A stretch of 39,721 nucleotides of DNA from Pyrinomonadaceae bacterium. GTDB lineage: Bacteria; Acidobacteriota; Blastocatellia; Pyrinomonadales; Pyrinomonadaceae. Below, piece by piece: positions 29,753 through 39,718 of this stretch; the stretch's first letter is position 1, and each line of letters begins with the position of its first letter. The stretch spans positions 1 through 39,721 of the forward strand of contig JACDEG010000004.1 of the NCBI GenBank assembly GCA_013816505.1, written 5' to 3'. Below the pieces are notes generated by a model. It was not told where the DNA came from. It saw nothing but the letters and a program-made list of their open reading frames with translations, and did not search any database. Position numbers and translations under genes: made by a program.

Positions 29753-31372
29753 ATGACGCAACACCCGCTACCATCCCACCCGTCCGATTCTGCTCACGCC
29801 ATCAATAATCTGAAACGGAAAAACAGTCTGCTGCTCCCAGCGCTTATCAGTATCAGTTTCCTTTTGATTCTCGCCTACGTCGCGCGCACTCACACTTTCG
29901 GGACTTATTCAACGGAGACCGATTTTTATCACTTCTACGCACCCGATGCGGAGCGTCTGGCAACCGGGCAATTCCCAGACAATACTTTTCAGGGGCCGGG
30001 CTATCCGGCGATGCTGGCTCTGACAGGTAAGCTGACGGGTGACTTGTTCGTAGCAGGCAAGTGGGTGTCGCTGGTATGTGCAGCGGTGGTCGGCTTGTTC
30101 ACGTTTCTAATTTTCGCACGCGCCTTCGATTACTGGGTCGGCGTCGGTGCGCAGTTGATCGTGCTGGTCAGCAAGCATTTCCCAGAGTTCGGGATGAGCG
30201 CGACGACTGATATGTTCTTCCTAATGCTATGCCTTGCCGCGCTGGTCGTCTTCACGACTGAAAGTTTGCCGAAAAGCTGGCGCACAATTCTCACCGCGGT
30301 GCTCACAAGCCTCACTTATCTAACACGCTACAACGGTCTGTTTTTGCTGGCAACTTTCGTGTTCGGCATTGTCGCCTTCGACGTCTTCAAGCAAAGCCGG
30401 CGCGTGCGCCTCGGCCTCGCGGCGCTTTTCTGTACGGTCTTTCTGGTGGTCAGCGCACCGTGGCTGTACGCCAATTACAGGCGGCACAACTCTCCTATCT
30501 ACAACACCAACTATTTGAACATCGCCACCGAGTTTTACCCGGAATTGGTTAACGACAATGTCGTTCAGGAAGGAACGCGAAAGCTGGGCGAGGTGTTTCA
30601 CTCATTCACCGACGTACTCAGTTACGCACCACGCCGGATCGCCAGCCACTACCCCGTGAATCTTTACGAGAGCATTTACAAGAGCGTTACCGATGACCTT
30701 GTTAGTCCGTGGGTCGGGTGCTTCGCGCTCATCGGGATTGTGCTTGCCCTCGCCGATTGGCGGTCAACGCCGTTAATTCGGTTGCTGCTATTTTCAGGCG
30801 TGCTTTACATGCTCCTGCTTGCGCTGACGCACTGGGAGACGCGCTACTATTTTTACATGCTCCCGCTTTACGCCGGTCTGGCGGTGTACACGGCTTTTAG
30901 GCTGCTTGAAATGGCGCGGGCGCGTGGTCTTGCTCGCCAACGCGCGTTCGTGCTGGCCCCGCTAACGTTAGTTTCGGTGATGGTCGCGCATTCATTCACG
31001 TCGGCGCGGAATGAGACGGCGCGATTTCTAGCGAGCCACCCGCGCGAGGTCTTAAAGGCGTGTGAATATTTCCGGCAGGCGGACATAAAGGGGGCGATTG
31101 TCGTCGCGCGTAAGCCGCACGTGGCATACATCTGTGGGCAGCGTTGGATCTTCTTTCCGCAGGTTAAATCGCTCGATGAGTTGAAGGTCTGGCTGGAAGC
31201 TAACCACGTCGATTATCTGACGATCAGTTCCGTCGAAATCACGCGGCGACGTGAATTGGCGATGCTCAAAGACCCGCGCAACGCGCCCCCGTGGCTGAGG
31301 GCCGTGTGGGTCAACTCCGACCCGGCTTTCATACTATACCAGCCACGCTTGGATGATACGGTCAAGCCGTAA
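29753..31372 (+). CDS. Multi-pass membrane protein, glycosyltransferase 39-like
   Basis: Many TM segments; N-terminal FYHFYAPDAERLATGQFPDNTFQGPGYPAMLAL is typical of ArnT/PMT-like GT39 proteins. Confidence 0.65.
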   Translation: MTQHPLPSHPSDSAHAINNLKRKNSLLLPALISISFLLILAYVARTHTFGTYSTETDFYHFYAPDAERLATGQFPDNTFQGPGYPAMLALTGKLTGDLFVAGKWVSLVCAAVVGLFTFLIFARAFDYWVGVGAQLIVLVSKHFPEFGMSATTDMFFLMLCLAALVVFTTESLPKSWRTILTAVLTSLTYLTRYNGLFLLATFVFGIVAFDVFKQSRRVRLGLAALFCTVFLVVSAPWLYANYRRHNSPIYNTNYLNIATEFYPELVNDNVVQEGTRKLGEVFHSFTDVLSYAPRRIASHYPVNLYESIYKSVTDDLVSPWVGCFALIGIVLALADWRSTPLIRLLLFSGVLYMLLLALTHWETRYYFYMLPLYAGLAVYTAFRLLEMARARGLARQRAFVLAPLTLVSVMVAHSFTSARNETARFLASHPREVLKACEYFRQADIKGAIVVARKPHVAYICGQRWIFFPQVKSLDELKVWLEANHVDYLTISSVEITRRRELAMLKDPRNAPPWLRAVWVNSDPAFILYQPRLDDTVKP

Positions 31373-31426
31373 GTAGAATCAGAGAGTTAACTCCGCGCCA
31401 ACGGGTCGCACGTCGCCGCGCAAAGA

Positions 31427-32803
31427 TCACTCACGCGGGTTCCCCATCGGCGAGTCCAGCACGTCATGTCGCGTAATGATGCCAGTAATTCGACCGTACT
31501 CTTCGACGAGCACAGCCGGGCTTGAGCGTAGTTGCCGCGTCACGTCCGCCGCGCTGTCGTCGACATCGACCACCGGAAAACTCACGTCCATCACATCGCT
31601 CACCGGAGATTCAAGTAACTCGCGCTTGTCGAGTGCTCTCGCCAATACACGATTCTCGCGCACCGCTCCGACCGACTTGCCTTCTTCGAGCACCGGGATG
31701 TAAGACAACGCCAACTCGTTCATCTTTGCCAGCACATCGGCGACTCGTTCGTGGGGGCTGACACTGACGAGCGTCTTCGGCGAGTTTAGGTTCTTAGTTT
31801 CGTTAATCAAACCGGCGGTAATCTTTTGCGGTTCGAGCAAGCGCTTCTCTTTCATCCACTCGTCGGAATGATGTTTCGTCAGATAGTGCTCGCCGGTATC
31901 GCACACGATAAAAACGACGACGCCGTTCTCGTCAAGATGACGCGCCGCTCGCAACGCCGCCACGAAGTTGGTTCCGGTCGAGCCACCGCAGAAAATCCCT
32001 TCGACTTTGCCCAATTGCCTCGAAGCTTCAAAAGATTCACGGTCGGTGACGTTGATGATTTCGTCGACATATTTAATGTGGACGTTTTCAGGGATGATCT
32101 CCTGCCCGATTCCTTCGACAAGGTACGGAGTCGCTGCGACGAGTTGGCCTGTCTCCTTGTAAGTCTTGAAGACGGAGCCGTACGGGTCGGCGCCGATAAT
32201 CCTGACAGCCGAACTTTTCTCTTTCAAAAATCTTCCTGTTCCGGAGATGCTGCCGCCCGTTCCCAAACCCGCGACGAAGTGTGTAATCCGACCTTCGGTC
32301 TGCTCCCACAACTCAGGCCCGGTCGTCCGGTAATGCGCTTCGGGGTTGGCGGGATGGGCGTACTGGTTCGGATAAAAAGAGTTTGGCGTTTCGGCGGCGA
32401 TGCGCTGGGCAGTTGAAATGTAATGATCAGGCGTGCCGGGTTTCGCCGACGCCGGGGTGACGACGACATCCGCGCCGAGCGCTTTGAGGTAACGCCGCTT
32501 TTCCACAGAGGCTTTATCCGTCATCACGAAAATACATCGGTAACCTCTGACAGCGGCGACCAGCGCCAGACCGATGCCGGTGTTGCCGGAAGTCGCCTCC
32601 ACAATCGTCCCGCCTGGTTTCAGGACTCCCTCGCGTTCAGCGGCGTCAATCATCGCAACCCCAATTCGATCTTTGACCGACGCCCCCGGATTAAGCTGTT
32701 CCATTTTTGCGAGCACTGTCGCTTTGATCCCAAATGCCAGTCGATTGATCTTAACTAGTGGGGTACGGCCGATTAGCCCCAGAACATTTTCGTAATATTT
32801 CAT
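31427..32803 (-). CDS. cbs: Cystathionine beta-synthase (PLP enzyme with C-terminal CBS-domain pair)
   Basis: [74 protein letters not shown], plus CBS-pair motifs ([37 protein letters not shown]). Confidence 0.9.
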   Translation of the reverse strand: MKYYENVLGLIGRTPLVKINRLAFGIKATVLAKMEQLNPGASVKDRIGVAMIDAAEREGVLKPGGTIVEATSGNTGIGLALVAAVRGYRCIFVMTDKASVEKRRYLKALGADVVVTPASAKPGTPDHYISTAQRIAAETPNSFYPNQYAHPANPEAHYRTTGPELWEQTEGRITHFVAGLGTGGSISGTGRFLKEKSSAVRIIGADPYGSVFKTYKETGQLVAATPYLVEGIGQEIIPENVHIKYVDEIINVTDRESFEASRQLGKVEGIFCGGSTGTNFVAALRAARHLDENGVVVFIVCDTGEHYLTKHHSDEWMKEKRLLEPQKITAGLINETKNLNSPKTLVSVSPHERVADVLAKMNELALSYIPVLEEGKSVGAVRENRVLARALDKRELLESPVSDVMDVSFPVVDVDDSAADVTRQLRSSPAVLVEEYGRITGIITRHDVLDSPMGNPRE

Positions 32804-33032
32804 TTTTCGCCTCGTGACCTAAAGTCTAAGCAACCGTCAGTATACTTACACAACCCGAATCGTTGCGTCATCATCTTAGTCTACATTCTGGCAGGTTCAC
32901 TAAATCATGCACTATTTCCGTCCTTTGCGGCCTGATTTCGTGTCATATGATGCAGCACCAGGTGGTTCATCAAAATTTGTTGGTATTTATCGCTTGGAGT
33001 AATTGGCACTATTATTGCTTAAGCAGTCGATC

Positions 33033-33665
33033 ATGACTACAAACGCCACAGCATTCCCAATTTGGCAGAGTGAGAAGAGTGAAGCCGCTATCGCGGAGAG
33101 TAGAAGTGCATTACCGCTCAGCGACTTTGAATTGACTAAGCTCGCGGCCGCAGGCGAGATGGGGGCGTTCGAGGAGTTGTACGCGCGGCACAACCGGCGG
33201 GTCTACAGTCTGTGCTTGCGGATGACGGCCAACGCCGCCGAGGCCGAAGACCTCGCCCAAGAGGCCTTCGTGCAGTTGTGGCGCAAGGCGGGCAGTTTTC
33301 GCGGCGAGTCGGCGTTTACGACGTGGCTCCATCGGTTGACGGTCAATCAAGTGTTGATGCACTTTCGGCGGAAGGGATCGCGGCTGGAGCGGACGACCGA
33401 GGACGGCGAGGTGCCGGCGCAGGCGGTGGTGGGGACCGAGGACCCTGGGAGGATGCCGGTGGTGGATCGGATCGCGTTGGAGCGCGCGGTGGCGGAGTTG
33501 CCGCCGGGGTATCGGTCGGTGTTCATCCTGCACGATGTGGAGGGGCACGAGCACGAGGAGGTGGCGCAGTTGTTGGGGTGCTCGGTGGGGACGTCGAAGT
33601 CGCAGTTGCACAAAGCGCGGATGAAACTGCGCACCCTTCTCAGGCAACAGAAACCGTCGCTTTAG
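33033..33665 (+). CDS. RNA polymerase ECF sigma factor
   Basis: Sigma-2 [60 protein letters not shown]; sigma-4 [45 protein letters not shown]. Confidence 0.93.
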   Translation: MTTNATAFPIWQSEKSEAAIAESRSALPLSDFELTKLAAAGEMGAFEELYARHNRRVYSLCLRMTANAAEAEDLAQEAFVQLWRKAGSFRGESAFTTWLHRLTVNQVLMHFRRKGSRLERTTEDGEVPAQAVVGTEDPGRMPVVDRIALERAVAELPPGYRSVFILHDVEGHEHEEVAQLLGCSVGTSKSQLHKARMKLRTLLRQQKPSL

Positions 33666-33889
33666 CTTCCAAAGACGTCGCCGAAGTTTCACTGTCGTAA
33701 CATCGAAACCGGAACGGCGAACAAGAGCTATAATTTAATTTCCAGTCTCCCCAAGACTAGCTAGTAGTATGTTTAACAAGGAAGAGTTGCGTGCGCCGCC
33801 ACCGCTATCTTAAACGACATCTTGTAATCCTAATGGGTGATGTTGTCAGGCGCTGACACGCGCGTGGAAACGCGAGAGGTGATACGGAA

Positions 33890-34618
33890 ATGAATTGCGA
33901 GAAGTGCCAGGAGTTGGTCAGCGATTTCCTCGACGGCACGTTGGCCATCGAAGATCAGGCGCTGTTCACCCAACATCTCGGAGCTTGTCTGAGTTGCGCC
34001 GATGTGCGCGACGAGATGCAGGCAATCGTCGGCGTCGCCCGTGCCGAGCGTGGGCAGCACGCCTCTCCGCCGAACGAGCGCGCGCTGTGGCTGCGCATTC
34101 GCAACACCATCGAGGCCGAACTCGACGCCGACCGCCGGGCTGCGCGTGTCTCTGCCGGAGCGCACGAGAGTTTCTGGGCGCGCCTGATGGGTAAGCGCTG
34201 GGAGCTATCATTGCCGCAGATGGTGATGGCGGTCGCGGCCACCGTCGTGAGCGTTTCGCTCGTCACCACGCTGGGCGTGCAGAGTTTCAGAGACCGGCAG
34301 ACGCTTGCGACGGAAGTATCGTCGCGCCAGACCGCCGGCAATCAGCCGCGCGAGATGGTGATGGATAGCTTTTACCGCCGCGGCTTCGTGCGCAAAGTTG
34401 ACATCGATTATCTGAATCAGCGCGTCGATCAGCGCAAGGCTAATTGGAACCCGCAGATGCGCGCGGCTTTCGACCGCAGCATGGTCGTCATCGACCAGGT
34501 GGTGAGTGATTCACTCAGCGAGTTGGAGCACAATCCGCAAGACGAGGTTTCCGAAGAGATGCTGAACGCCGCACTGCGCGACAAGATGAAACTTCTGCAA
34601 GAGTTTTCAGAGTATTGA
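33890..34618 (+). CDS. Anti-sigma factor with zinc-finger (zf-HC2) domain
   Basis: MNCEKCQELVSDFLDGTLAIEDQALFTQHLGACLSCADVRDEM (HxxxCxxC-like motif), one TM, immediately downstream of the ECF sigma gene. Confidence 0.85.
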   Translation: MNCEKCQELVSDFLDGTLAIEDQALFTQHLGACLSCADVRDEMQAIVGVARAERGQHASPPNERALWLRIRNTIEAELDADRRAARVSAGAHESFWARLMGKRWELSLPQMVMAVAATVVSVSLVTTLGVQSFRDRQTLATEVSSRQTAGNQPREMVMDSFYRRGFVRKVDIDYLNQRVDQRKANWNPQMRAAFDRSMVVIDQVVSDSLSELEHNPQDEVSEEMLNAALRDKMKLLQEFSEY

Positions 34619-34732
34619 TGGAGGGTCTCACCCTTTGCCGTTAACACTTCCCGCCCGCGCCTTCATGCCATCGGAGCGCGGGCGGAATGATGCAAAGCAG
34701 CCTTCCATATTAGAAATCCACACTACAGTTTG

Positions 34733-35536
34733 ATGAACACATCACAGCACAATTCTGGCGTCACCAAGACGTGCCGCCGCGCCGCGAAGCCGGCGGGACG
34801 GCGACGCTGTCTCATGCTGCTGGCCGCCGCCGCTTTCTCGCTCGTGGTCACCGGCCAGGCCGCCGCGCAGAGGCGCATCACCAAAGAGTATCCGGCGGGC
34901 GCTAACGTTCGTCTCCATCTTAAGAACCGCTCCGGCACGATTACCGTCGAGACTTGGAACAGCAACAAGATCAAGGTCACCGCCGATCTGGAATCCCCCG
35001 CTGCCCGGTTCACGCCGGAATCGAGCGCCGACGAATTGTTGATTGACCTCGTGCGCGACAACCGCGGCGGCGAAGACGTCGGCGACGTTAATTTCCGCCT
35101 GTTGGTGCCGGTCAACTCGACGGTTGACCTTGAGACGTGGCGGGGCAACATCACGGTGCGCGGCGTGCAGGGCACGATGGTCCGCGCGCGTGTCTCGCTG
35201 GAAGGCGACATCGAACTGACGGGCATCCGCGCGACGACGGTGATGGCGGAAAGTCTGATGGGTAACATCGTATTCGACGCCGAATTGCTGCGCGGCGGAG
35301 TCTATGAACTAAGGTCGATGGAAGGGCAGATCAGCTTGCGCATCGCGGCTGACTCGGGCTTTCGCTTGATCGCGATGGCGCCTAAGACACGCAACATCGA
35401 CCTCGGCGGCTTCAGGACGATGGGCATCTTTCAGTTCATGAGCGAAAATCGCAAAGTCGTCGGCAAAGTCGGAGACGGCGGGGCGGCGCTCAACACCACC
35501 AACCAGCGCGGGTCGATTGCATTGATGCCTCGGTAG
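34733..35536 (+). CDS. DUF4097-like secreted beta-rich protein (paralog 1)
   Basis: Signal segment, then KNRSGTITVETWNSNKIKVTADLE and repeated short beta-like strands typical of DUF4097/GIN-domain proteins. Confidence 0.6.
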   Translation: MNTSQHNSGVTKTCRRAAKPAGRRRCLMLLAAAAFSLVVTGQAAAQRRITKEYPAGANVRLHLKNRSGTITVETWNSNKIKVTADLESPAARFTPESSADELLIDLVRDNRGGEDVGDVNFRLLVPVNSTVDLETWRGNITVRGVQGTMVRARVSLEGDIELTGIRATTVMAESLMGNIVFDAELLRGGVYELRSMEGQISLRIAADSGFRLIAMAPKTRNIDLGGFRTMGIFQFMSENRKVVGKVGDGGAALNTTNQRGSIALMPR

Positions 35537-35562
35537 ACCGGCGCCCAACTTGTAACGTCCGC

Positions 35563-35618
35563 AGCGGACGCTTCCTTTCATCACGCGGGTTGAAGAAGGG
35601 AAGCGTCCGCTTCGTTTT
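35563..35618 (+). terminator. Rho-independent terminator
   Basis: 13-bp perfect stem AGCGGACGCTTCC/GGAAGCGTCCGCT (35563-35575/35599-35611) followed by tcgTTTT. Confidence 0.7.
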
Positions 35619-35630
35619 AGTGGAGCGCAA

Positions 35631-36584
35631 ATGTTCGTCATCAATCAAACTCAAAAGATGTTATCCGGCCGTGGCGTCACACGGTCGCGGCGCGCGTTAA
35701 ACGGCGGGGCGATCTTGTTGCTGGCCGTGTTGCTGCTGCCGCATGCGGTGTGGTCGTCGCCACAGAAAAAGAAGTCGACGCCTGCGCCGCCACCGCCGGC
35801 GGCGTCTCCTGCTCTGACGCGGACGACGACGCGGCATGAAGTGCGCCGCTTCGGTTACGGCGGGGCGCTCGTCATCTACGGCGCGCCGCAAGGCTCGATC
35901 ACCGTCGAAGCGTGGGCGAAGAACGAGATCGACGTGACCGCCGACATCGAACTGCGTGCCAATACTGAAGAGGAGTTGACGCGACTCGCCGCCGTCAACG
36001 GATTCGTCTTCGACGCTCAGCCGAACCGCATCGAAATCCTCACGACGGGGACGCACGACCGCAAGTATATGAAGCGCGTCGCGCGGGACTTTCCGAAGCA
36101 CATGCTCGCGCTGCCGTGGAAGATCGACTATCGCATCCGCGTTCCCGTCGCTATCGAGCTTGAGATTAACGCCGGGCGCGGCGCGCTCAATGTGTCCGGT
36201 GTCGAAGGCGCGATCCGCCTCAGCGCTGGCGAAAGTGCGGCGTCGCTCGCGCTGACCGGCGGCGATGTCACGGTGACAATCGAGCGCGGCACCATCGACG
36301 CGAATATCGTCGCGCGCAGTTGGCGTGGTCGCGGAGCGGAGATTCGTCTCGCCGGCGGCGACCTAAACGTAACGCTCCCCGCGAACGCGAACGCCGACAT
36401 CAATGCCGAAGTGCTCCGCACGGGCCGCGTCGAAAACACGCACCACGCGCTCGTTGCGCGCGACGAGAACGCACCCGTCAGCGAACGCTCGCAACACCTG
36501 CGCGCCGGGGCGGGCGGCGCGACGCTCAACTTCACCGTCGGCGACGGCACGCTGCGGATCAAGCAGCAGAACGATAAGCAGTGA
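35631..36584 (+). CDS. DUF4097-like secreted beta-rich protein (paralog 2)
   Basis: Signal segment; APQGSITVEAWAKNEIDVTADIEL parallels paralog 1 SGTITVETWNSNKIKVTADLE. Confidence 0.6.
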   Translation: MFVINQTQKMLSGRGVTRSRRALNGGAILLLAVLLLPHAVWSSPQKKKSTPAPPPPAASPALTRTTTRHEVRRFGYGGALVIYGAPQGSITVEAWAKNEIDVTADIELRANTEEELTRLAAVNGFVFDAQPNRIEILTTGTHDRKYMKRVARDFPKHMLALPWKIDYRIRVPVAIELEINAGRGALNVSGVEGAIRLSAGESAASLALTGGDVTVTIERGTIDANIVARSWRGRGAEIRLAGGDLNVTLPANANADINAEVLRTGRVENTHHALVARDENAPVSERSQHLRAGAGGATLNFTVGDGTLRIKQQNDKQ

Positions 36585-36708
36585 GCAATGAGCAGTGGAC
36601 AGTGATCAGATAGTCCACTCATCACCGTGACTTGCGACTTTCGGCTTTGAACCTTAGACTCTTGCGCGCTCGCGTTCTCCTTAAAATTCTCGCGTCTGGA
36701 ATCACACC

Positions 36709-37299
36709 ATGACTGTTAAATCTGACCGCTGGATTCGACGCGCCGTCGAAGAAGCGCAGTTGATCCAACCCTTTGACGCCCGACTCGTGCGCGAGGTGGG
36801 TGGCCGCCGCATCATCTCTGCCGGGGCGTCTTCCTACGGCTACGACATGCGCCTCGCCGACGACGGCTTTCGCGTCTTCTCCCCCGTTCACGGGCGCGAG
36901 ATCGATCCCAAACGTTTCGACGAAGAGTCGCTTGTCGAGCCGCCGCTACGCACCACCGACGACGGCTCGAAGTATTACCTGATGCCGCCGCACTCCTACG
37001 CGCTCGGCGTCTCGGTCGAGACCTTCCGCATGCCCCGCAATGTCACTGGAATTTGCCTTGGAAAATCTTCCTACGCGCGCGCTGGTCTGCTCGTCAACAC
37101 GACACCGCTCGAAGCCGGCTGGACGGGCCGCCTCGTGATCGAACTCGGCAACCTCGCCAACCTGCCTCTGCGCGTCTACGTCAACGAAGGCATCGGCCAA
37201 GTCCTCTTTTTCGAATCCGACGAAGACTGCGACGTATCCTATGAAGATCGCGGCGGCAAGTATCAGGGACAGACGGGGCTGACGTACTCGCGGCTATAG
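36709..37299 (+). CDS. dcd: dCTP deaminase
   Basis: [94 protein letters not shown]. Confidence 0.95.
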   Translation: MTVKSDRWIRRAVEEAQLIQPFDARLVREVGGRRIISAGASSYGYDMRLADDGFRVFSPVHGREIDPKRFDEESLVEPPLRTTDDGSKYYLMPPHSYALGVSVETFRMPRNVTGICLGKSSYARAGLLVNTTPLEAGWTGRLVIELGNLANLPLRVYVNEGIGQVLFFESDEDCDVSYEDRGGKYQGQTGLTYSRL

Positions 37300-37313
37300 C
37301 TGTAAGATTACTG
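37170..37313 (+). repeat. Direct repeat copy A: 3' end of dcd plus 14 nt downstream
   Basis: 144 bp aligning without gaps to 38035-38178 at about 86-88% identity (hand alignment). Confidence 0.9.
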
Positions 37314-37359
37314 ACTGAGATGTTCATGTTTTTCGTCAGGTAATCAAGGAGGCACTAGG

Positions 37360-37590
37360 ATGCAGAACGCGCAAGAGATTTACAATCAGACCATCTCTCT
37401 CCTGCCCTCGGAAGAAAAGCTGCAGTTGGCCGCTCTGATCTTGAGTGATTTGGCCGCCGTGAGGCCGGAGGCGAGGGAAAGAGTCTCGGTCGTCGAATTG
37501 GTGCGCTCGCTGCCGGCGAGTCGTGGATTCAGAACCTCAGCAGAGGCGGACGAGTATCTGCGTGGGGAGCGTGAGTCGTGGGATCACTGA
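37360..37590 (+). CDS. VapB-like antitoxin
   Basis: AGGAGG Shine-Dalgarno upstream of ATG; small protein (MQNAQEIYNQTISLLPSEEKLQLAALILSDL...) whose 3' end overlaps a PIN-domain ORF. Confidence 0.65.
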   Translation: MQNAQEIYNQTISLLPSEEKLQLAALILSDLAAVRPEARERVSVVELVRSLPASRGFRTSAEADEYLRGERESWDH

Positions 37591-38015
37591 GCGTCCCAGC
37601 CTCGGGCGTCATTTACGTTGATACTGCTCCGTTCATTTACACGGTCGAGCGACACGCGGATTACGAGCAGTTACTGTTGCCGCTCTGGGAGGCGTTAGAC
37701 GGCGGTGCAATCGAAGTGGTCACGAGTGAGTTAACGCTGCTGGAAACTCTCGTCAAGCCTCTGCGCGACGGCGATCAGGCTCTGGCGGGAGACTATGAGA
37801 AGTTGCTTACCGCGACCACCGTCAGGATGCTGCCGGTGACGGCGAGTGTCTTGCGCGATGCCGCACGGATCAGGGCAGCCATCAATCTCAAAACTCCAGA
37901 CGCGATTCACGCCGCAACAGCTCTGGCCGCCGGGTGCGTCCAGTTCATAACAAACGATGCTGAGTACCGCAAGCACTCTTCGCTGTCCGTCGTCATTCTA
38001 AAAGAGGCAGTCTAG
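37578..38015 (+). CDS. PIN-domain toxin (VapC-like ribonuclease)
   Basis: IYVDTAPFIYTVERH (first PIN Asp), TSELTLLETLVKPL, LKTPDAIHAATALAAGCVQFITNDAEYRK (PIN acidic residues). GTG start overlaps the antitoxin by 13 nt. Confidence 0.85.
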   Translation: MGSLSVPASGVIYVDTAPFIYTVERHADYEQLLLPLWEALDGGAIEVVTSELTLLETLVKPLRDGDQALAGDYEKLLTATTVRMLPVTASVLRDAARIRAAINLKTPDAIHAATALAAGCVQFITNDAEYRKHSSLSVVILKEAV

Positions 38016-38034
38016 CTTGATGTCTCGTGTCATA

Positions 38035-38178
38035 GCGCGTCTACGTTAACGAAGGCATCGGCCAAGTTCTCTTCTTCGAGTACGACGAAGACTGCGACGT
38101 GTCCTACGAAGACAGGGGCGGCAAATATCAAGGGCAGACCGGGCTGATCCACTCACGACTATAGCTGTAAGATTACTG
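38035..38178 (+). pseudogene. Diverged duplicate of the dcd 3' end (no start codon)
   Basis: Encodes [42 protein letters not shown] in frame with the dcd alignment. Differences from copy A are mostly synonymous. Confidence 0.92.
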
Positions 38179-38263
38179 TGACTGGAAGCATCCATTATCC
38201 GCTTCGGACAGCAGATGCTTCCAATAGCAAGCGGACACCACATACTCCCATAAGATAGCTACG

Positions 38264-38300
38264 AAAGTAGCGCCGGGTTCTGCCCGGCGCTACTTTATTT
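38264..38300. terminator. Bidirectional-type hairpin terminator
   Basis: 14-bp perfect stem AAAGTAGCGCCGGG-ttctg-CCCGGCGCTACTTT (38264-38277/38283-38296) followed by attt. Confidence 0.7.
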
Positions 38301-38659
38301 GAAGATAAATCTCTTTTCATAGCTCCTGACGGGAACATCTATCCTGACTCTCTTATTTGCTCCGGCGTGATACCCGCCGAATTGGACGGTAAGCCTTGCC
38401 CTTACTCGCAAAATGGGCGCATGCCCGATTCCATTCCGCTAAATGCCGATGACGCTACCTACTCGATAGATAAAGGGCAACTAAGCGACCTGTGTCAGCC
38501 CTGTGCTTGGCAGCAGCTTTCAAGCCTTGGTCATTGGCAAGGATACAAATGGCAAAGCTACCCGCAACATTTACTGCCGCTAAGGTTGTTCAAGTGTCGG
38601 CAAGGTTTTTGGCTAGTCGTACCGGGGTTACGCGACGATGACGCCGGAAGCCAGGAGAG

Positions 38660-39718
38660 TCACTGAACCAGAGGCTCGATGATCGCGCCGATTACTCCCA
38701 GCCCGATCTCGTACCACAGAAGCCCACGCGCTTGCCTCCAAGCGTTCTTTACCGCTTCGTAATCATCCACATCCTGTGCCGTAATAAGCACTCGATAGAA
38801 CATCACCGATGCCATGACTACTAGCAGGATAAAAACCGTCATCCATGCTGTGTTCGCAAGCATCTCGAATACTGCCAGCAGAATGGGCAGAAACTGCTTG
38901 GTCGCAAAACCCGCCTTAACGTCGAACGGGAAACCGGCGTTGCGTCCCGCATACACGACAGCCGCGGCTCCTAACAACAAGAGGAGCGGGTAAGCGATCC
39001 CCCTAAGCCACGCTCTCTTCCTCTGCTCGCCCGTTTGCAGTAGTTGTGGGTTGAGGATGTAGCGCTGCTCCATCATATGACCTACGGACAGAAGAATACG
39101 TGACAAGCGCGGTCTGACGGGGTAGCCGTACTGCCTCATTATATCGGGCGTCGCCAAGGCGACATCGCCGCCGAACTCTTCCAGGACTTCCGGTGGAAAT
39201 CCAGCCTCCACCGAGTAAGTTCGGATAAATCTAAGGCTCTCCTCGACCCACCGCCTAACTTGGGCGCGCTCTTCGCGCAACAGTTTTTCTATTTCCTCGA
39301 ACAAGATATAAGTTACATACACCAGGTCGCGCGGGAGGCACTCGTCTCCAGATGCCTTTTGCAGACAAGCCTGTCTTAACTTAGGCAGCAGGTCTTCCGC
39401 CTGCGTGTGCTTCGCCCACATATATACGACGACGAGGTTCTTGGTGTCGTTAAAGGTCGCATCGGCGTGGTTTTTCAGTTGGGCGTCGATACACCGGGCA
39501 AATTGCCGGTAGAGGTCGGCTTCGGCGGGGAGCTTACTTAACCCTAAGGCGACCAACACCGTCGCCAGGAAGTTATCGAACAGACCGCGATCCGGGGAGA
39601 AAAACTTCTCGACCAGCGCGCCGAACCTGCCGCTCACATCAGGACAAGTGCGGTGCTGGCACAAGGCGAAGATGGCTAGTCCGAGCGCAGCTAAGTCTCT
39701 GTCTGTATAAGAGGACAC
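38660..39718 (-). CDS. Hypothetical membrane protein (possibly continues beyond the window)
   Basis: Long ORF with two C-terminal TM segments. GTG start at the very edge of the window, so the true start may lie outside. Confidence 0.55.
   Translation of the reverse strand: MSSYTDRDLAALGLAIFALCQHRTCPDVSGRFGALVEKFFSPDRGLFDNFLATVLVALGLSKLPAEADLYRQFARCIDAQLKNHADATFNDTKNLVVVYMWAKHTQAEDLLPKLRQACLQKASGDECLPRDLVYVTYILFEEIEKLLREERAQVRRWVEESLRFIRTYSVEAGFPPEVLEEFGGDVALATPDIMRQYGYPVRPRLSRILLSVGHMMEQRYILNPQLLQTGEQRKRAWLRGIAYPLLLLLGAAAVVYAGRNAGFPFDVKAGFATKQFLPILLAVFEMLANTAWMTVFILLVVMASVMFYRVLITAQDVDDYEAVKNAWRQARGLLWYEIGLGVIGAIIEPLVQ

Noticed and set aside
38367-38666. 99-aa plus-strand ORF between the hairpin and the last gene
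   Set aside because: No Shine-Dalgarno, no recognisable domain, and it just overlaps the 3' end of the convergent gene. Could be real, but I cannot support it.
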